The translations under genes were made by a program, and so were the position numbers. The notes beneath the pieces were generated by a model. That model saw only the letters and a list, made by a program, of their open reading frames with translations. It made no database searches and was not told the origin of the DNA. From positions 2,356,001 through 2,420,000 of the forward strand of contig NZ_CP132719.1 of the NCBI RefSeq assembly GCF_030845995.1: DNA of 64,000 nt, in the 5' to 3' direction. The stretch comes from Geothrix sp. 21YS21S-4. GTDB taxonomy: Bacteria > Acidobacteriota > Holophagae > Holophagales > Holophagaceae. Shown here piece after piece: positions 44,207 to 52,685 of the stretch (the stretch's first letter is position 1; every line of letters starts with the position of its first letter).

Positions 44207-45084
44207 GAAAAGCCCAGCCGCGCGAAGGCCGCCTCCAAAGGTTCCGTATCGGGATCCCAGGCCGGAGCGCCCGGAAGCTGGTTGCGGAACCACGTGTCCT
44301 GGCGCTTGGCATAGGCCTGCGTCTCCTGGACGATGGCCGCCTGAACGGCGTCGGAAGCGCCGCCCGCCATCCATCGGGCGTAGCCCAGGGGACGGAGGAC
44401 TTCCAGATCCGCCGCATGGCCCGCCGTCACCAGCGCCGCCACCTCCGCGGGCCAGCCCGCCTTCACCTGGGCCGCCACCCGCGCGGCCACCCGGGCGCGG
44501 CGCCGCTCCCGGCCCGGCGAGACCACGAGCGCCTTCCAGCCCTCCGGAACGCCGGTTTTCGGCGCCGACAGCAGTACGGAGGGCGCGCGGCCCGAGGCCA
44601 AATGCAGGGCCAGGGCGCGCTGGACCCGGGCGCCGTCGTTGGGATGCAACGCCCCGGCCCGCGCGGGATCCACCGCGGCGAGGTAGCGGTGGAGCGCGGG
44701 GATTCCGAGCCGGTCTCCCCACCGGCGGACCCGCTCCACCAGGGCTGGATCCACGGCGGGCAGAGGGCTGAGCTGGTTCCAGATCCCCCGCAGGTAGAGG
44801 CCCGAGCCCGTCACCAGCACCGGCTCGCGGCAGGCCGCGAGCCGGTCCCGCACCCAGGCGCCGAATTCCGCGGGATTGGGGCGGGCCGACAGCGGGAGTT
44901 CGCCGTAGCCCGCGTGCGGCACGCCGCCCCGCTCCTCCGCGTCCGGCTGGCCCGTGCCGATGGCCAGCCCCGCCAGGGCCTGATAGGGGTCGCCGTTCAC
45001 CACGGTTCCGCCCAGCCGGCGGGCCACAGCCACCGCCACAGCGGATTTGCCGGAGGCGGTGGGGCCGAGGATCGCGATGGGCAT
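44203..45084 (-). CDS. miaA: tRNA dimethylallyltransferase
   Basis: A 293-residue MiaA that adds the isopentenyl group to A37 of tRNAs reading UNN codons. The P-loop ILGPTASGKS starts at residue 4, followed by the GTGQPDAEE...PHAGYG loop, GSGLYLRGI, and the C-terminal ALHPNDGARVQRALAL and YAKRQDTWFRNQ segments. The start at 45084 fits the family; an in-frame ATG at 45144 with an AAGG site would add 20 low-complexity residues. The following crotonase gene overlaps it. Confidence 0.93.
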   Translation of the reverse strand: MPIAILGPTASGKSAVAVAVARRLGGTVVNGDPYQALAGLAIGTGQPDAEERGGVPHAGYGELPLSARPNPAEFGAWVRDRLAACREPVLVTGSGLYLRGIWNQLSPLPAVDPALVERVRRWGDRLGIPALHRYLAAVDPARAGALHPNDGARVQRALALHLASGRAPSVLLSAPKTGVPEGWKALVVSPGRERRRARVAARVAAQVKAGWPAEVAALVTAGHAADLEVLRPLGYARWMAGGASDAVQAAIVQETQAYAKRQDTWFRNQLPGAPAWDPDTEPLEAAFARLGFS

Positions 45085-45133
45085 GTCGTCCACGCTATCA
45101 GGTGCCGGAGGAACCTCAGGAGGTGTGGAATCA

Positions 45134-45520
45134 TTGAAAGGCATGCGCGCCCTTCTCTGCCTCTGTCTCGCCTGCGGCTTCCTGGCCGGGGGAGAACCCC
45201 CGCCGGAACCGGGGCGGAACGAGGCCTTCCTGGGCCGGCTGATGGGGGACGGCAGCCGCCCCTGGCGGACCTACCGCCAGCCGGCGGAATCGGCCTCGGC
45301 CACGGTGGAAGTGGTGGGCGAATTGACGCCCGCGGAACTGCGGGAAGTGGCCTTCCAGGAATTCCTGGCCTGGTTCCGGCTCGACCTGAAGCGCTATCTC
45401 CACAGCATCGGCGGCCCCGCCCCCACGCCCGCGGACCTGGCCGCCGCCACGATGCCCGTGGAGCGCTTCGGGGGGAATCCCGTCCCCCGGAACGTGCCCC
45501 TGGCGCGGGTGGGATTCTAG
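45134..45520 (+). CDS. Short exported protein of unknown function
   Basis: A 128-residue protein with a Leu/Cys-rich signal peptide (about 5-20, ending near FLAGG). A TTG at 45134 sits ten bases after AGGAGG; the in-frame ATG at 45143 is too far from that site, so either could be used. The mature part has a helical block (ELREVAFQEFLAWFRLDLKRYL) and no recognised motif. It is divergent from miaA. Confidence 0.6.
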   Translation: MKGMRALLCLCLACGFLAGGEPPPEPGRNEAFLGRLMGDGSRPWRTYRQPAESASATVEVVGELTPAELREVAFQEFLAWFRLDLKRYLHSIGGPAPTPADLAAATMPVERFGGNPVPRNVPLARVGF

Positions 45521-45533
45521 AGGGCGCGGCCGC

Positions 45534-45869
45534 TCACCCCATCAGCCGGGGCAGCAGCAGCGCGGCCTGATCGCGGGCCAGGCGGGCCGCTTCCAGGGCG
45601 TTGCGGGCGGCATCGGCGGGGGACTGGTGCGGCGTCAGGAGAGCCTCAAGCTGGCCCCGGAGGCGGGCCGTCTCGCCCTGGGGATCCGGCAGGTGGCGGT
45701 GAGCGGCGACCTCGAACACGGCGAGGAAGCACTGGATGGCGTCGCAGGCTGCGCTGACGATGGCGGCGCTGTTCCGGCGATCGATGTCCAGGGCCAGAGC
45801 CGCGGCGAGGAAGCGCAGGCCGTCCTCGAAGCGGGCGTGGGACGCCCCCGAGGGGCCGGAGCCGGACAT
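45534..45869 (-). CDS. Small all-helical protein downstream of purF
   Basis: A 111-residue Ala/Leu-rich protein of unknown function. Its pattern of four or five amphipathic helices (RRNSAAIVSAACDAIQCFLAVFEVAAHR in two runs, and QSPADAARNALEAARLARDQAA) resembles HEPN- or four-helix-bundle proteins, without a clear RxxxxH motif. GGAGG is very close to the ATG. It follows purF by ten bases and is probably cotranscribed. Confidence 0.65.
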   Translation of the reverse strand: MSGSGPSGASHARFEDGLRFLAAALALDIDRRNSAAIVSAACDAIQCFLAVFEVAAHRHLPDPQGETARLRGQLEALLTPHQSPADAARNALEAARLARDQAALLLPRLMG

Positions 45870-45879
45870 GCCTCCGGCG

Positions 45880-47250
45880 CTACTTCTCGCCCATGGGCGC
45901 CACGGGGTACTCGCCCGTGAAACACGCATAGCAGAAGCCCTGCCCGTCGTCCCCCATGCAGGTCTGGAGGTCCGGCAGGCTGAGGTAGCCCAGCGAATCG
46001 GCCCCGAGGAACGTGCGGATCTCCTCCACGGAAAGCCCGGAGGCGATGAGGTGCTGGCGCTTGGGGGTATCGATCCCGTAGAAGCAGGGGTCGGTGGTCG
46101 GGGGGCTGGAGATCCGGAGATGGACCTCCTTGGCGCCGGCCTCGCGGACCATCTGCACGATCTTCTTGCTGGTGGTGCCGCGCACGATGCTGTCGTCCAC
46201 CAGGACCACGCGCTTGCCCGCGAGCAGGTGACGCACGGGGTTCAGCTTCACCTTCACGCCGAAGCTGCGGATGGTCTGCTTGGGCTCGATGAAGGTCCGG
46301 CCCACGTAGTGGTTGCGGATCATCCCGAAATCGAAGGGGATCCCCGACTGCTCCGAATAGCCCAAAGCCGCGCTGACGCCGCTGTCCGGCACCGGCACCA
46401 CCAGATCCGCCTCCACCGGGTGGCGCAGGGCCAGCTGGCGGCCCATCTCGCGGCGGGCCACCATCACGCTCCGGCCGTAGACCAGGGAATCGGGCCGGGC
46501 GAAGTAGATGTGCTCGAAGACGCAGGGCTTGGGCTGGACCTTGGGCAGCGGGAAATGGGAGCGCGCCGCGCTGCCGTCCCGGGGGACCACCATCACCTCG
46601 CCGGGAGCCACGTCGCGGACGTAGCCGGCGCCGACCAGATCGAAGGCGCAGGTCTCGGAGCTGAAGACGGTGGTGCTGTCCAGGCGTCCCATGGCCAGGG
46701 GGCGGAACCCGTGGGGATCCCGGGCCGCGATCAGGACGTCGTTGGTGAGGATCAGGAGCGAATAGGCGCCGCGGGCTTGGCGGAGGGCCGAGACCACGGC
46801 CTCCTCCAGGGTGTCGGCCTCGGCACGGTTGATGAGCGCCAGCAGGACCTCGGAATCGGAGGGGCTGGTGAACGTGTGGCCGTCGGCGATCAGCCGGGCC
46901 CGCAGGTCCTCGGTGTTGGTGAGGTTCCCGTTGTGGCAGAGGGCCACCTGCCCGAACCGGCCGTGGATCAGGAAGGGGTGGGCGGCCGAGGCGACGTTCC
47001 CGCCGGTGGTCGAGTAGCGGGTGTGCCCGATCGCCGCATCGCCCGGAAGGGCGTCCAGGACGGCCTCGGTGAACACGTCCGCCACGTAGCCCTGGGCCTT
47101 GTGGAGGTGCAGGCCCTCGGCGTCGCCGGAGCAGATCCCGGCCGCCTCCTGGCCCCGGTGCTGGAGGGCGTAGAGGCCCAGGTAGGTCTGGCGGGAAGCC
47201 TCCGCATGGGGGCAGATCCCGAACACCCCGCATTCGTCCCTGAACGGCAT
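45880..47250 (-). CDS. purF: Amidophosphoribosyltransferase
   Basis: A 456-residue PurF, first enzyme of de novo purine synthesis. A short propeptide (MPFRDE) precedes the catalytic Cys7 of CGVFGI, as in the processed Bacillus-type enzyme. The glutaminase domain has GIGHTRYSTTG-like and CHNGNLTN motifs, and the phosphoribosyltransferase domain carries the PRPP loop VVLVDDSIVRGTT. GGGGGGA precedes the start. CYACFTGEYP near the C-terminus suggests the Fe-S cluster Cys pair of the Bacillus type, to be confirmed. Confidence 0.97.
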   Translation of the reverse strand: MPFRDECGVFGICPHAEASRQTYLGLYALQHRGQEAAGICSGDAEGLHLHKAQGYVADVFTEAVLDALPGDAAIGHTRYSTTGGNVASAAHPFLIHGRFGQVALCHNGNLTNTEDLRARLIADGHTFTSPSDSEVLLALINRAEADTLEEAVVSALRQARGAYSLLILTNDVLIAARDPHGFRPLAMGRLDSTTVFSSETCAFDLVGAGYVRDVAPGEVMVVPRDGSAARSHFPLPKVQPKPCVFEHIYFARPDSLVYGRSVMVARREMGRQLALRHPVEADLVVPVPDSGVSAALGYSEQSGIPFDFGMIRNHYVGRTFIEPKQTIRSFGVKVKLNPVRHLLAGKRVVLVDDSIVRGTTSKKIVQMVREAGAKEVHLRISSPPTTDPCFYGIDTPKRQHLIASGLSVEEIRTFLGADSLGYLSLPDLQTCMGDDGQGFCYACFTGEYPVAPMGEK

Positions 47251-47331
47251 GATTCCCCCCGATCTTCCAGAATAACCTCGGGACCGGGGAACCCGTAGCT
47301 CAGACATCCCGCGATCCCCTCCGGAGCCGCC

Positions 47332-48066
47332 ATGCGCCTGCCCCTTTTCATGCTCCTCCTGGCCCTCCCGCTGGCCGCCAACGGGCTGGACGACCTGCGG
47401 GCCGCGCTGGCGAAGCTGCCCGGCGGGGATCCCGTGAAGGCCACCCTGGAGCACAGCTTCTGGCGGCAGATCGTCGACGACAAGAAGCCCACGATCACCC
47501 AGGGGAAGGTATCCGCCCACGTGGAGGATGGCCCCCAGGGGCTGCGGGTGACCTGGGCGCGGCCCGCCCTCCAGCAGGCGGCCAAGGAACTGGCCGTCCA
47601 GGAGCGGGAACCCGAACACCCCACCCCCACGCGCACCGCCCTCAAGAACCTGGATCCCCTGGAGACCGCCGAGGCGCTCAACCACGCGGAGGCCCTCCTC
47701 CGCGACCTCTCCCTCGCCCAGCTCCAGGAGGAGCGGTCCGAAGCCTGGCAGGGGCGGCCCGCCCGGCTGCTGGTCCTGAAGCTGGATCCGATCCTCCCCC
47801 CAGGTCAGCGGAAGTATCTGAAGGAACTCAAGGTGGACGCCAAGCTGTGGGTCGGTCCCGATGGCCTGCCTCTGGCCTTCACCACCGCCGTGGCCCTCAA
47901 GGGAAGCCGGATGTTCATCACCTTCGAGGCCGGCAACACCCAGGAGCGGCTGTTCGCCCGGGTGGGCGGCCGCCTCGTGGTCACCCGGAACACCACCGAA
48001 GACCGCACCGCCGGCCTCGGCGCCTCCAACCAGACGAAGAAGATCACCACGCTCACGGTGCTGTAG
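47332..48066 (+). CDS. Exported protein of unknown function
   Basis: A 244-residue protein with a clear signal peptide (residues 1-16, LFMLLLALPLAANG). The mature part alternates beta-strand-like segments (ITQGKVSAHVEDGPQGLRVTW, split) and helices, and ends TTLTVL. No family recognised; LolA-like outer-membrane carriers have a similar size, but this is not established. GGAG precedes the ATG; divergent from purF. Confidence 0.72.
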   Translation: MRLPLFMLLLALPLAANGLDDLRAALAKLPGGDPVKATLEHSFWRQIVDDKKPTITQGKVSAHVEDGPQGLRVTWARPALQQAAKELAVQEREPEHPTPTRTALKNLDPLETAEALNHAEALLRDLSLAQLQEERSEAWQGRPARLLVLKLDPILPPGQRKYLKELKVDAKLWVGPDGLPLAFTTAVALKGSRMFITFEAGNTQERLFARVGGRLVVTRNTTEDRTAGLGASNQTKKITTLTVL

Positions 48067-48101
48067 ATCCCGTTCTGCCTGGCAGTGATCAAAAAACGAA
48101 T

Positions 48102-48180
48102 CCTCACCACCAAGGCACGAAGGGCACCAAGAGAAGCGCAAGGGCCTGACCAGATTTTTCTTGGAGTCTTCGTGATGAGG
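48102..48180. repeat. Decayed intergenic palindrome (dispersed repeat, copy B)
   Basis: The left part carries CACCACCAAGGCACGAAGG and CACCAAGAG, close to copy A at 5002-5028; the right arm CTTGGAGTCTTCGTGATGAGG pairs imperfectly with it (CCTCA, CGAAG and CCAAGA blocks). It occupies the gap between two convergent genes and touches the stop of the minus-strand gene. Confidence 0.65.
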
Positions 48181-48181
48181 C

Positions 48182-48769
48182 CTAGCGGACCGTCCCGCCG
48201 TCGTCCTGTGCCTCGTTCTCCCGGGCCCAGGCCCGAAGGGTGCTGAGGAGGACGGTGCCGGCTTCGGCGGGGGCGAGGGCGCCGGGTTCGTCCACGCCTT
48301 CGAGGTGCAGTTCCACCCGGGCCAGGTCCCCGCGGTCGAAGCGGGCGCTGAGGTCGCACAGGGCCAGGAGGCGGGGCGCCACTTCCACCAGCGCCGTGGA
48401 GACCCGCAGCCCCTGGGGCTGTTCGAGGCTCCAGACGGGCAGGCTGCGCGTCCCGAAGCGGAGGGCCAGGGGTTCGGCGCGGGTCTGGGGCGCCGGGCCG
48501 GCGAGGTACAGCAGCCGTTCCGCGCGGCCCAGCAGCAGCGCCTGGGCGTAGGGCGTGCCTTCGGAGCGGTCGGCCTCCAGGCGCCAGCCGCCCATCCGGG
48601 GCTTCTTCACCTTGTTGTGGCTGGTGGTCCCCGCGGTGGCGACCAGCCGGAACCGCGTCTCCACCGGCTCCGAATCGCCCCGCATCCACACCTGGATGCG
48701 GTAGCGCAGACCCTGCTGAGCCGCCGCCGGGAGGGAAAGGGCCAAAAGAATCGCCGCGCGCCAGTGCAT
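48182..48769 (-). CDS. Exported protein of unknown function
   Basis: A 195-residue protein with a signal peptide (HWRAAILLALSLPAAAQQ). The mature part is beta-rich, with FRLVATAGTTSHNKV, a tryptophan-containing strand and a C-terminal helix. The ATG at 48769 is 11 bases from GGAGG; a TTG one codon earlier has better spacing. The longer open frame is antisense to the HAD gene. No family recognised. Confidence 0.65.
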   Translation of the reverse strand: MHWRAAILLALSLPAAAQQGLRYRIQVWMRGDSEPVETRFRLVATAGTTSHNKVKKPRMGGWRLEADRSEGTPYAQALLLGRAERLLYLAGPAPQTRAEPLALRFGTRSLPVWSLEQPQGLRVSTALVEVAPRLLALCDLSARFDRGDLARVELHLEGVDEPGALAPAEAGTVLLSTLRAWARENEAQDDGGTVR

Positions 48770-48833
48770 CAAGGAACCGTCCTCCTTCGAGCATGCCATC
48801 CATGGGATCCTGGGCCAATGCCGTGAGGTGCCC

Positions 48834-49487
48834 ATGCCGCTCTGTTTCGACCTCGACGGGACCCTGGGCCACTTCAGCTCGGGCTTCGTCCTGCTGCGCG
48901 AAGCTCTGGGCGAACTGTGGGGCCATCCACCCACGGCGGAGGAACTGGGGCGGTGCGGGGGCTCCACGGACTGGGAGATCGTCGGCGAGCTGCACCGGAT
49001 GCGCTTCGACCGGGACCTGGAAGAGACCGCCTACGCGGCCTATGAAACGGCCTGCGTGGGCCGCTTCCGCGCCGCCTTTGGGCCCGGCGGGCGGCAGGCC
49101 GTGAACTATCCCGGCATCCTCGAGGGCATGCACCGCCTGGCCGCTTGGCATCCGGTCTGGCTGGTGTCCGGCAACGCTCCGGACCTCCTGGCCTTCAAGG
49201 CGGACGTCCTGGGCATCGACCCGGCCATCCCCCGGCTGGGTTCCGTCCCCCGCCACGACCGCGCGGCCCTCCTCCAGCGGGTCCTCCGGGACTGCCCGGG
49301 CCCCCATCTGTACGTCGGGGACCGACCCCACGACCTCGCGGCCGCCCAGGCCGCCGGGTTCCCCTTCCTGGGCGTCGGCGATGCCGTGCCGGGCGACCAT
49401 CTGAGCCTTCCCAGCGACGCGGATGCGGACCGCGTGGTGGAAGCGGTCCTCGCCTTCATGCGGCCGGCGGAGACGGCGCGGGCCTAG
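48834..49487 (+). CDS. HAD-superfamily hydrolase (phosphatase-like)
   Basis: A 217-residue soluble HAD enzyme. Motif I is DLDGTLG (D6, D8), motif II is VSGN at about residue 115, and motif IV is YVGDRPHDLAAAQAAG. The helical cap lies between residues 15 and 85, as in phosphoglycolate-phosphatase-like proteins. GAGG precedes the ATG at five bases. It is convergent with the next gene, their stop codons sharing a CTAG. Substrate unknown. Confidence 0.88.
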   Translation: MPLCFDLDGTLGHFSSGFVLLREALGELWGHPPTAEELGRCGGSTDWEIVGELHRMRFDRDLEETAYAAYETACVGRFRAAFGPGGRQAVNYPGILEGMHRLAAWHPVWLVSGNAPDLLAFKADVLGIDPAIPRLGSVPRHDRAALLQRVLRDCPGPHLYVGDRPHDLAAAQAAGFPFLGVGDAVPGDHLSLPSDADADRVVEAVLAFMRPAETARA

Positions 49488-49990
49488 CGCCCCCGCACCT
49501 CGAAGTCGTCCAGGAAAGCGAGCGTGCGGGGATCGTCCTCCCGTCGGACGATCGCCTGGGCGTGGTACAGCCGGCCCGAGCGCAGCACCGCGATCCCCTC
49601 CACGAAGCCGCCGTTCATGCCCTTCACCTTGTAGCGGAAGCCCGGTCCCCGGTCCGCGGGCAGCTCCGTCCGGCGCAGCAGGCCGAAGCGGTAGATCAGG
49701 AAGTTCTGGAAGGTGGTCAGGATCTCCCGGGGCGTGGTCCCGCCGCGGTCCCCCGGGGGCAGGTTGCCCACGGACACGGAAAACGTCTCGTCCAGGCGGC
49801 CGGCGGGGTTCATCGCCAGATCGAACCACTCCACCTCGCCGAAGGGCCCCGGCTCCGTGTGGCGGTGCAGCTTGGCGGGCCCCGGAAACGTCGCTGCGAT
49901 CCCCAGGTTGTCGTTCTCGATCCGGCGCGGGTCCTCCCGGCACCCCCCCAGGGCGAGCAACGCGACCAGAGCGATCGAAGCGCGGAACAT
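49484..49990 (-). CDS. Predicted lipoprotein of unknown function
   Basis: A 168-residue protein with a signal peptide and lipobox (LLALGGC). The mature domain is strand-rich, with the segments NLGIAATFPGPAKLHRH, RLDETFSVSVGNLP and a GRLYHAQAIVRR strand followed by LAFLDDFEV, similar to small PsbP/DUF1795-type folds; that comparison is tentative. GGGAG precedes the ATG at 49990. Confidence 0.72.
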   Translation of the reverse strand: MFRASIALVALLALGGCREDPRRIENDNLGIAATFPGPAKLHRHTEPGPFGEVEWFDLAMNPAGRLDETFSVSVGNLPPGDRGGTTPREILTTFQNFLIYRFGLLRRTELPADRGPGFRYKVKGMNGGFVEGIAVLRSGRLYHAQAIVRREDDPRTLAFLDDFEVRGR

Positions 49991-50077
49991 GTCGGGATCT
50001 CCCACCGTCATCATCGGACGCATGAAAGGGAAAGTTGACTTAGATGGGATTTTATTGCGAAGCGTTCCCCCGCCGCA

Positions 50078-50632
50078 TCATCGCAGTTTCAACGCCTCGT
50101 CCACGGCCCGTTTGGCCATGCCTTCCCCGTACCCGGCCCAAGTGCGGACCAGGCGGCCCCGGCGGTCCACGACGAAGCTGGCGGGGATGCCCCGGATCTC
50201 GCCGAGGGGCGCCAGGCCCGCTTTTCCGTCGGGGAGGTAGGCCGTGAGGCCGAGCTGGGGATTCTGGGCCAGGAAGGGTTTCACCGCGCTCCAGCCGCCC
50301 TCGTCCACGGAGATGGGGAGGACGACGTAGCCGCCGCCGGCCGCTTTCTGGAGATCGGCCACTTCGGGAAGGGATCTGCGGCAGGGGGGACACCACGTGG
50401 CCCAGACGTCCACCAGCACCACCTTTCCGCGGTAGTCCGCCAGGGTGCGCCGGTTCCCGTCCACGTCCCGGAAGGCCAGGCGGCTCACGTCGGCGCCGAC
50501 CTCCGCGCCTCCCGCGCCGCCGCCGGACATTCCCCGCACCACCGCCCAGCCCGCCAGAAGCAGCCCTCCCCCCACCAGCGCGGCCGCGGCGGCCGTGCGC
50601 CAGCGGGACTCGGGAACATAGGCGTCGGACAT
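50078..50632 (-). CDS. TlpA/ResA-like membrane-anchored thioredoxin
   Basis: A 184-residue thiol-disulfide protein facing the periplasm. One N-terminal membrane anchor (residues 14-33) is followed by an AhpC/TSA-Redoxin fold with VDVWATWCPPCRRSLPE (C81 and C84) and the cis-Pro loop GIPASFVVDRRG. Such proteins reduce cytochrome c maturation partners or other periplasmic disulfides. Divergent from the sulfurtransferase gene. Confidence 0.92.
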   Translation of the reverse strand: MSDAYVPESRWRTAAAAALVGGGLLLAGWAVVRGMSGGGAGGAEVGADVSRLAFRDVDGNRRTLADYRGKVVLVDVWATWCPPCRRSLPEVADLQKAAGGGYVVLPISVDEGGWSAVKPFLAQNPQLGLTAYLPDGKAGLAPLGEIRGIPASFVVDRRGRLVRTWAGYGEGMAKRAVDEALKLR

Positions 50633-50682
50633 GGAGGACTCCCCGCTTCGGGCTTCAAGGTACTGCGTTTCATACTGGGGGC

Positions 50683-51516
50683 ATGCCGCTCATCTCCGCC
50701 ACCGACCTCCGCGACCGCTTTTCCGCGTTCCGCCTCCTGGACGCCCGCCCGGCTCCCGCCGATTACGCCGCGGGTCACCTTCCCGGCGCCCTGCACGCGG
50801 ACCTGAACCGCCACCTCAGCACCGCCACCGAGCCCGGCCACGATCCCGCGCGGGGCGGGCGCCATCCCCTGCCTTCCGCCGCCCGCTTCGCGGCCCAGTT
50901 GGGCGCGTGGGGCATCGGGCCGGATACGGAAGTCGTGGCCTACGACGCCGCCGGCGGAAGCAACGCCGCGGCGCGCCTGTGGTGGATGCTGCGGGCGCTC
51001 GGTCACGAGCGGATCTTCGTCCTCGACGGCGGCCTGGCCGCGGCGCTGGAAGCGGGTTTGACACCCACTGTCGAAGTGCCAGCCCAGGAGCCGCGTCCGC
51101 CCTATCCCGCAACGGACTGGCGGCTTCCCCTCGTCGACGCCGAGCGCGTGGAAGCCCTGAGCCTCGATCCGTCCCGGAAACTGCTGGACGTGCGCGCCGC
51201 CGAGCGGTGGCGCGGGGAGAACGAGACCTTCGACCCCGTGGCCGGCCACATCCCCGGTTCCGTCAACCTGCCGTGGACGGACAACCTGGGCCCCGACGGG
51301 CGGTTCAAGGCGCCGGAGGCCCTGCGCGCCCAGTACCAGGCGCTGCTGGGGGACATTCCGCCGGAGCAATTGGCGGTCCACTGCGGCAGCGGCGTGACCG
51401 CCTGCCATACGCTTCTTGCCCTGGAGATGGCGGGCCTGTCCGGCGCAGCCCTGTACGTGGGCAGTTGGAGCGAGTGGTGCCGCGGCGGCCGTCCCCAGAG
51501 CGGCGTCTCCGCATGA
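50683..51516 (+). CDS. Thiosulfate/3-mercaptopyruvate sulfurtransferase (tandem rhodanese)
   Basis: A 277-residue two-domain rhodanese. The inactive N-terminal domain begins with LLDARPAPADYAAGHLPGA, and the C-terminal domain has LLDVRAAERW, AGHIPGSVNLPW and the active-site loop HCGSGVTAC with Cys234. The CGSGVTA loop is of the mercaptopyruvate type. CATACT at 50671-50676 ends seven bases before the ATG, and there is no Shine-Dalgarno, so the transcript may be leaderless. The stop overlaps the MFS start (ATGA). Confidence 0.93.
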   Translation: MPLISATDLRDRFSAFRLLDARPAPADYAAGHLPGALHADLNRHLSTATEPGHDPARGGRHPLPSAARFAAQLGAWGIGPDTEVVAYDAAGGSNAAARLWWMLRALGHERIFVLDGGLAAALEAGLTPTVEVPAQEPRPPYPATDWRLPLVDAERVEALSLDPSRKLLDVRAAERWRGENETFDPVAGHIPGSVNLPWTDNLGPDGRFKAPEALRAQYQALLGDIPPEQLAVHCGSGVTACHTLLALEMAGLSGAALYVGSWSEWCRGGRPQSGVSA

Positions 51517-52685
51517 ACCCCTGGAAAGGCCTGCGGGGCCTCCCGCGCGAGGTGTGGCTGGTCTGCGCCACCACCCTGGTGAACCGCCTGGGCACCATGG
51601 CCCTGCCCTTCCTGGTGCTGTACCTCACCGAGGGCCGGCGCTGGACGCCGCAGGAAGCCGGCTTCGGAATGATGGTCTTCGGCGCGGGCGCCCTGGCGGC
51701 GGGGCCGTTTTCCGGACGCCTGGCGGACCGGCTGGGCCACGGGCGGATCCTGAAGGCCAGCCTCTGGTCCTCGGGACTCCTGCTGATGACCCTGCCCTTC
51801 GCCAGGACCCGGCCCCTCATCTTCTCCGTCATCTTCCTGTGGGCGGCCTGCAGCCAGGCCTTCTGGCCCAGCGCGATGGCCCTGCTGGCGGACCTGGCTC
51901 CGCCGGAGCAGCGCAAGGCCGTCTTCGCGCTCCACCGCCTGACCGTGAACCTGGGGATGGCGGTGGGCCCCGCCGCGGGGGGCCTCATCGCGCACCGCAG
52001 CTACGCCTGGGTGTTCTGGACCGACGGGCTCACCACCCTCGGCGGGGCCGTCCTGCTGGGCTTCCTCCTCAAGGCGCGGCCCCGCTCCGTCGCCCCCGCG
52101 GGCCACGCGGCGGGCGCCAGCCCCTGGCGCGACCGGCGGCTGGCGTTCCTGCTGCTGCCGCTGCTTCCGCTGCTGATGGTCTTCTTCCAGATCGAGGGCA
52201 CCCTGCCCCTGTGGGTGGTGCGGGACCTGGGGCTGGGCAGCCGGTTCTACGGGCTGCTGTTCACGGTGAACACGCTCCTGATCGTGGCGCTGGAAGTGGC
52301 GCTCAACCTCGCCATGGCCCACTGGGGCCATGGCCGCCAGATCTTCGCCGGCGCCCTCTGCCTCGCCCTGGGCTTCGGACTCACCGCCTGGGCCACGGTG
52401 CCCGCCACGCTGATCGTCACGACGGTGATCTGGACCTTCGGGGAGATGATCCTCTTCCCCGCCATGAGCGACGCCGTGGCCACGCTGGCGCCGCCGGATC
52501 GCCGCGGCGAGTACATGGGCCTGCTGTCCCTGTGCTTCGCGGGCGCCCTGGCGCTGGGCCCCTGGCTCGGCGTCCTCGCCTACGCGCAGGTGGGACCGAA
52601 GGCCGTGTGGCTGTCCACCTTCGTCATCTGCACCGCTGCGGGCCTGCTGCTGGCGCGGTTCAAGGCGGGCGCCGTCACGCCCTGA
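51513..52685 (+). CDS. MFS transporter
   Basis: A 390-residue major facilitator with about 12 membrane helices. The motif-A loop GRLADRLGHGRILK lies between helices 2 and 3, and the family looks like DHA1-type drug or metabolite exporters (MdtH-like), with the substrate unknown. It overlaps the sulfurtransferase gene by four bases and is probably cotranscribed. The last 11 bp overlap the convergent MOSC gene. Confidence 0.9.
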   Translation: MNPWKGLRGLPREVWLVCATTLVNRLGTMALPFLVLYLTEGRRWTPQEAGFGMMVFGAGALAAGPFSGRLADRLGHGRILKASLWSSGLLLMTLPFARTRPLIFSVIFLWAACSQAFWPSAMALLADLAPPEQRKAVFALHRLTVNLGMAVGPAAGGLIAHRSYAWVFWTDGLTTLGGAVLLGFLLKARPRSVAPAGHAAGASPWRDRRLAFLLLPLLPLLMVFFQIEGTLPLWVVRDLGLGSRFYGLLFTVNTLLIVALEVALNLAMAHWGHGRQIFAGALCLALGFGLTAWATVPATLIVTTVIWTFGEMILFPAMSDAVATLAPPDRRGEYMGLLSLCFAGALALGPWLGVLAYAQVGPKAVWLSTFVICTAAGLLLARFKAGAVTP

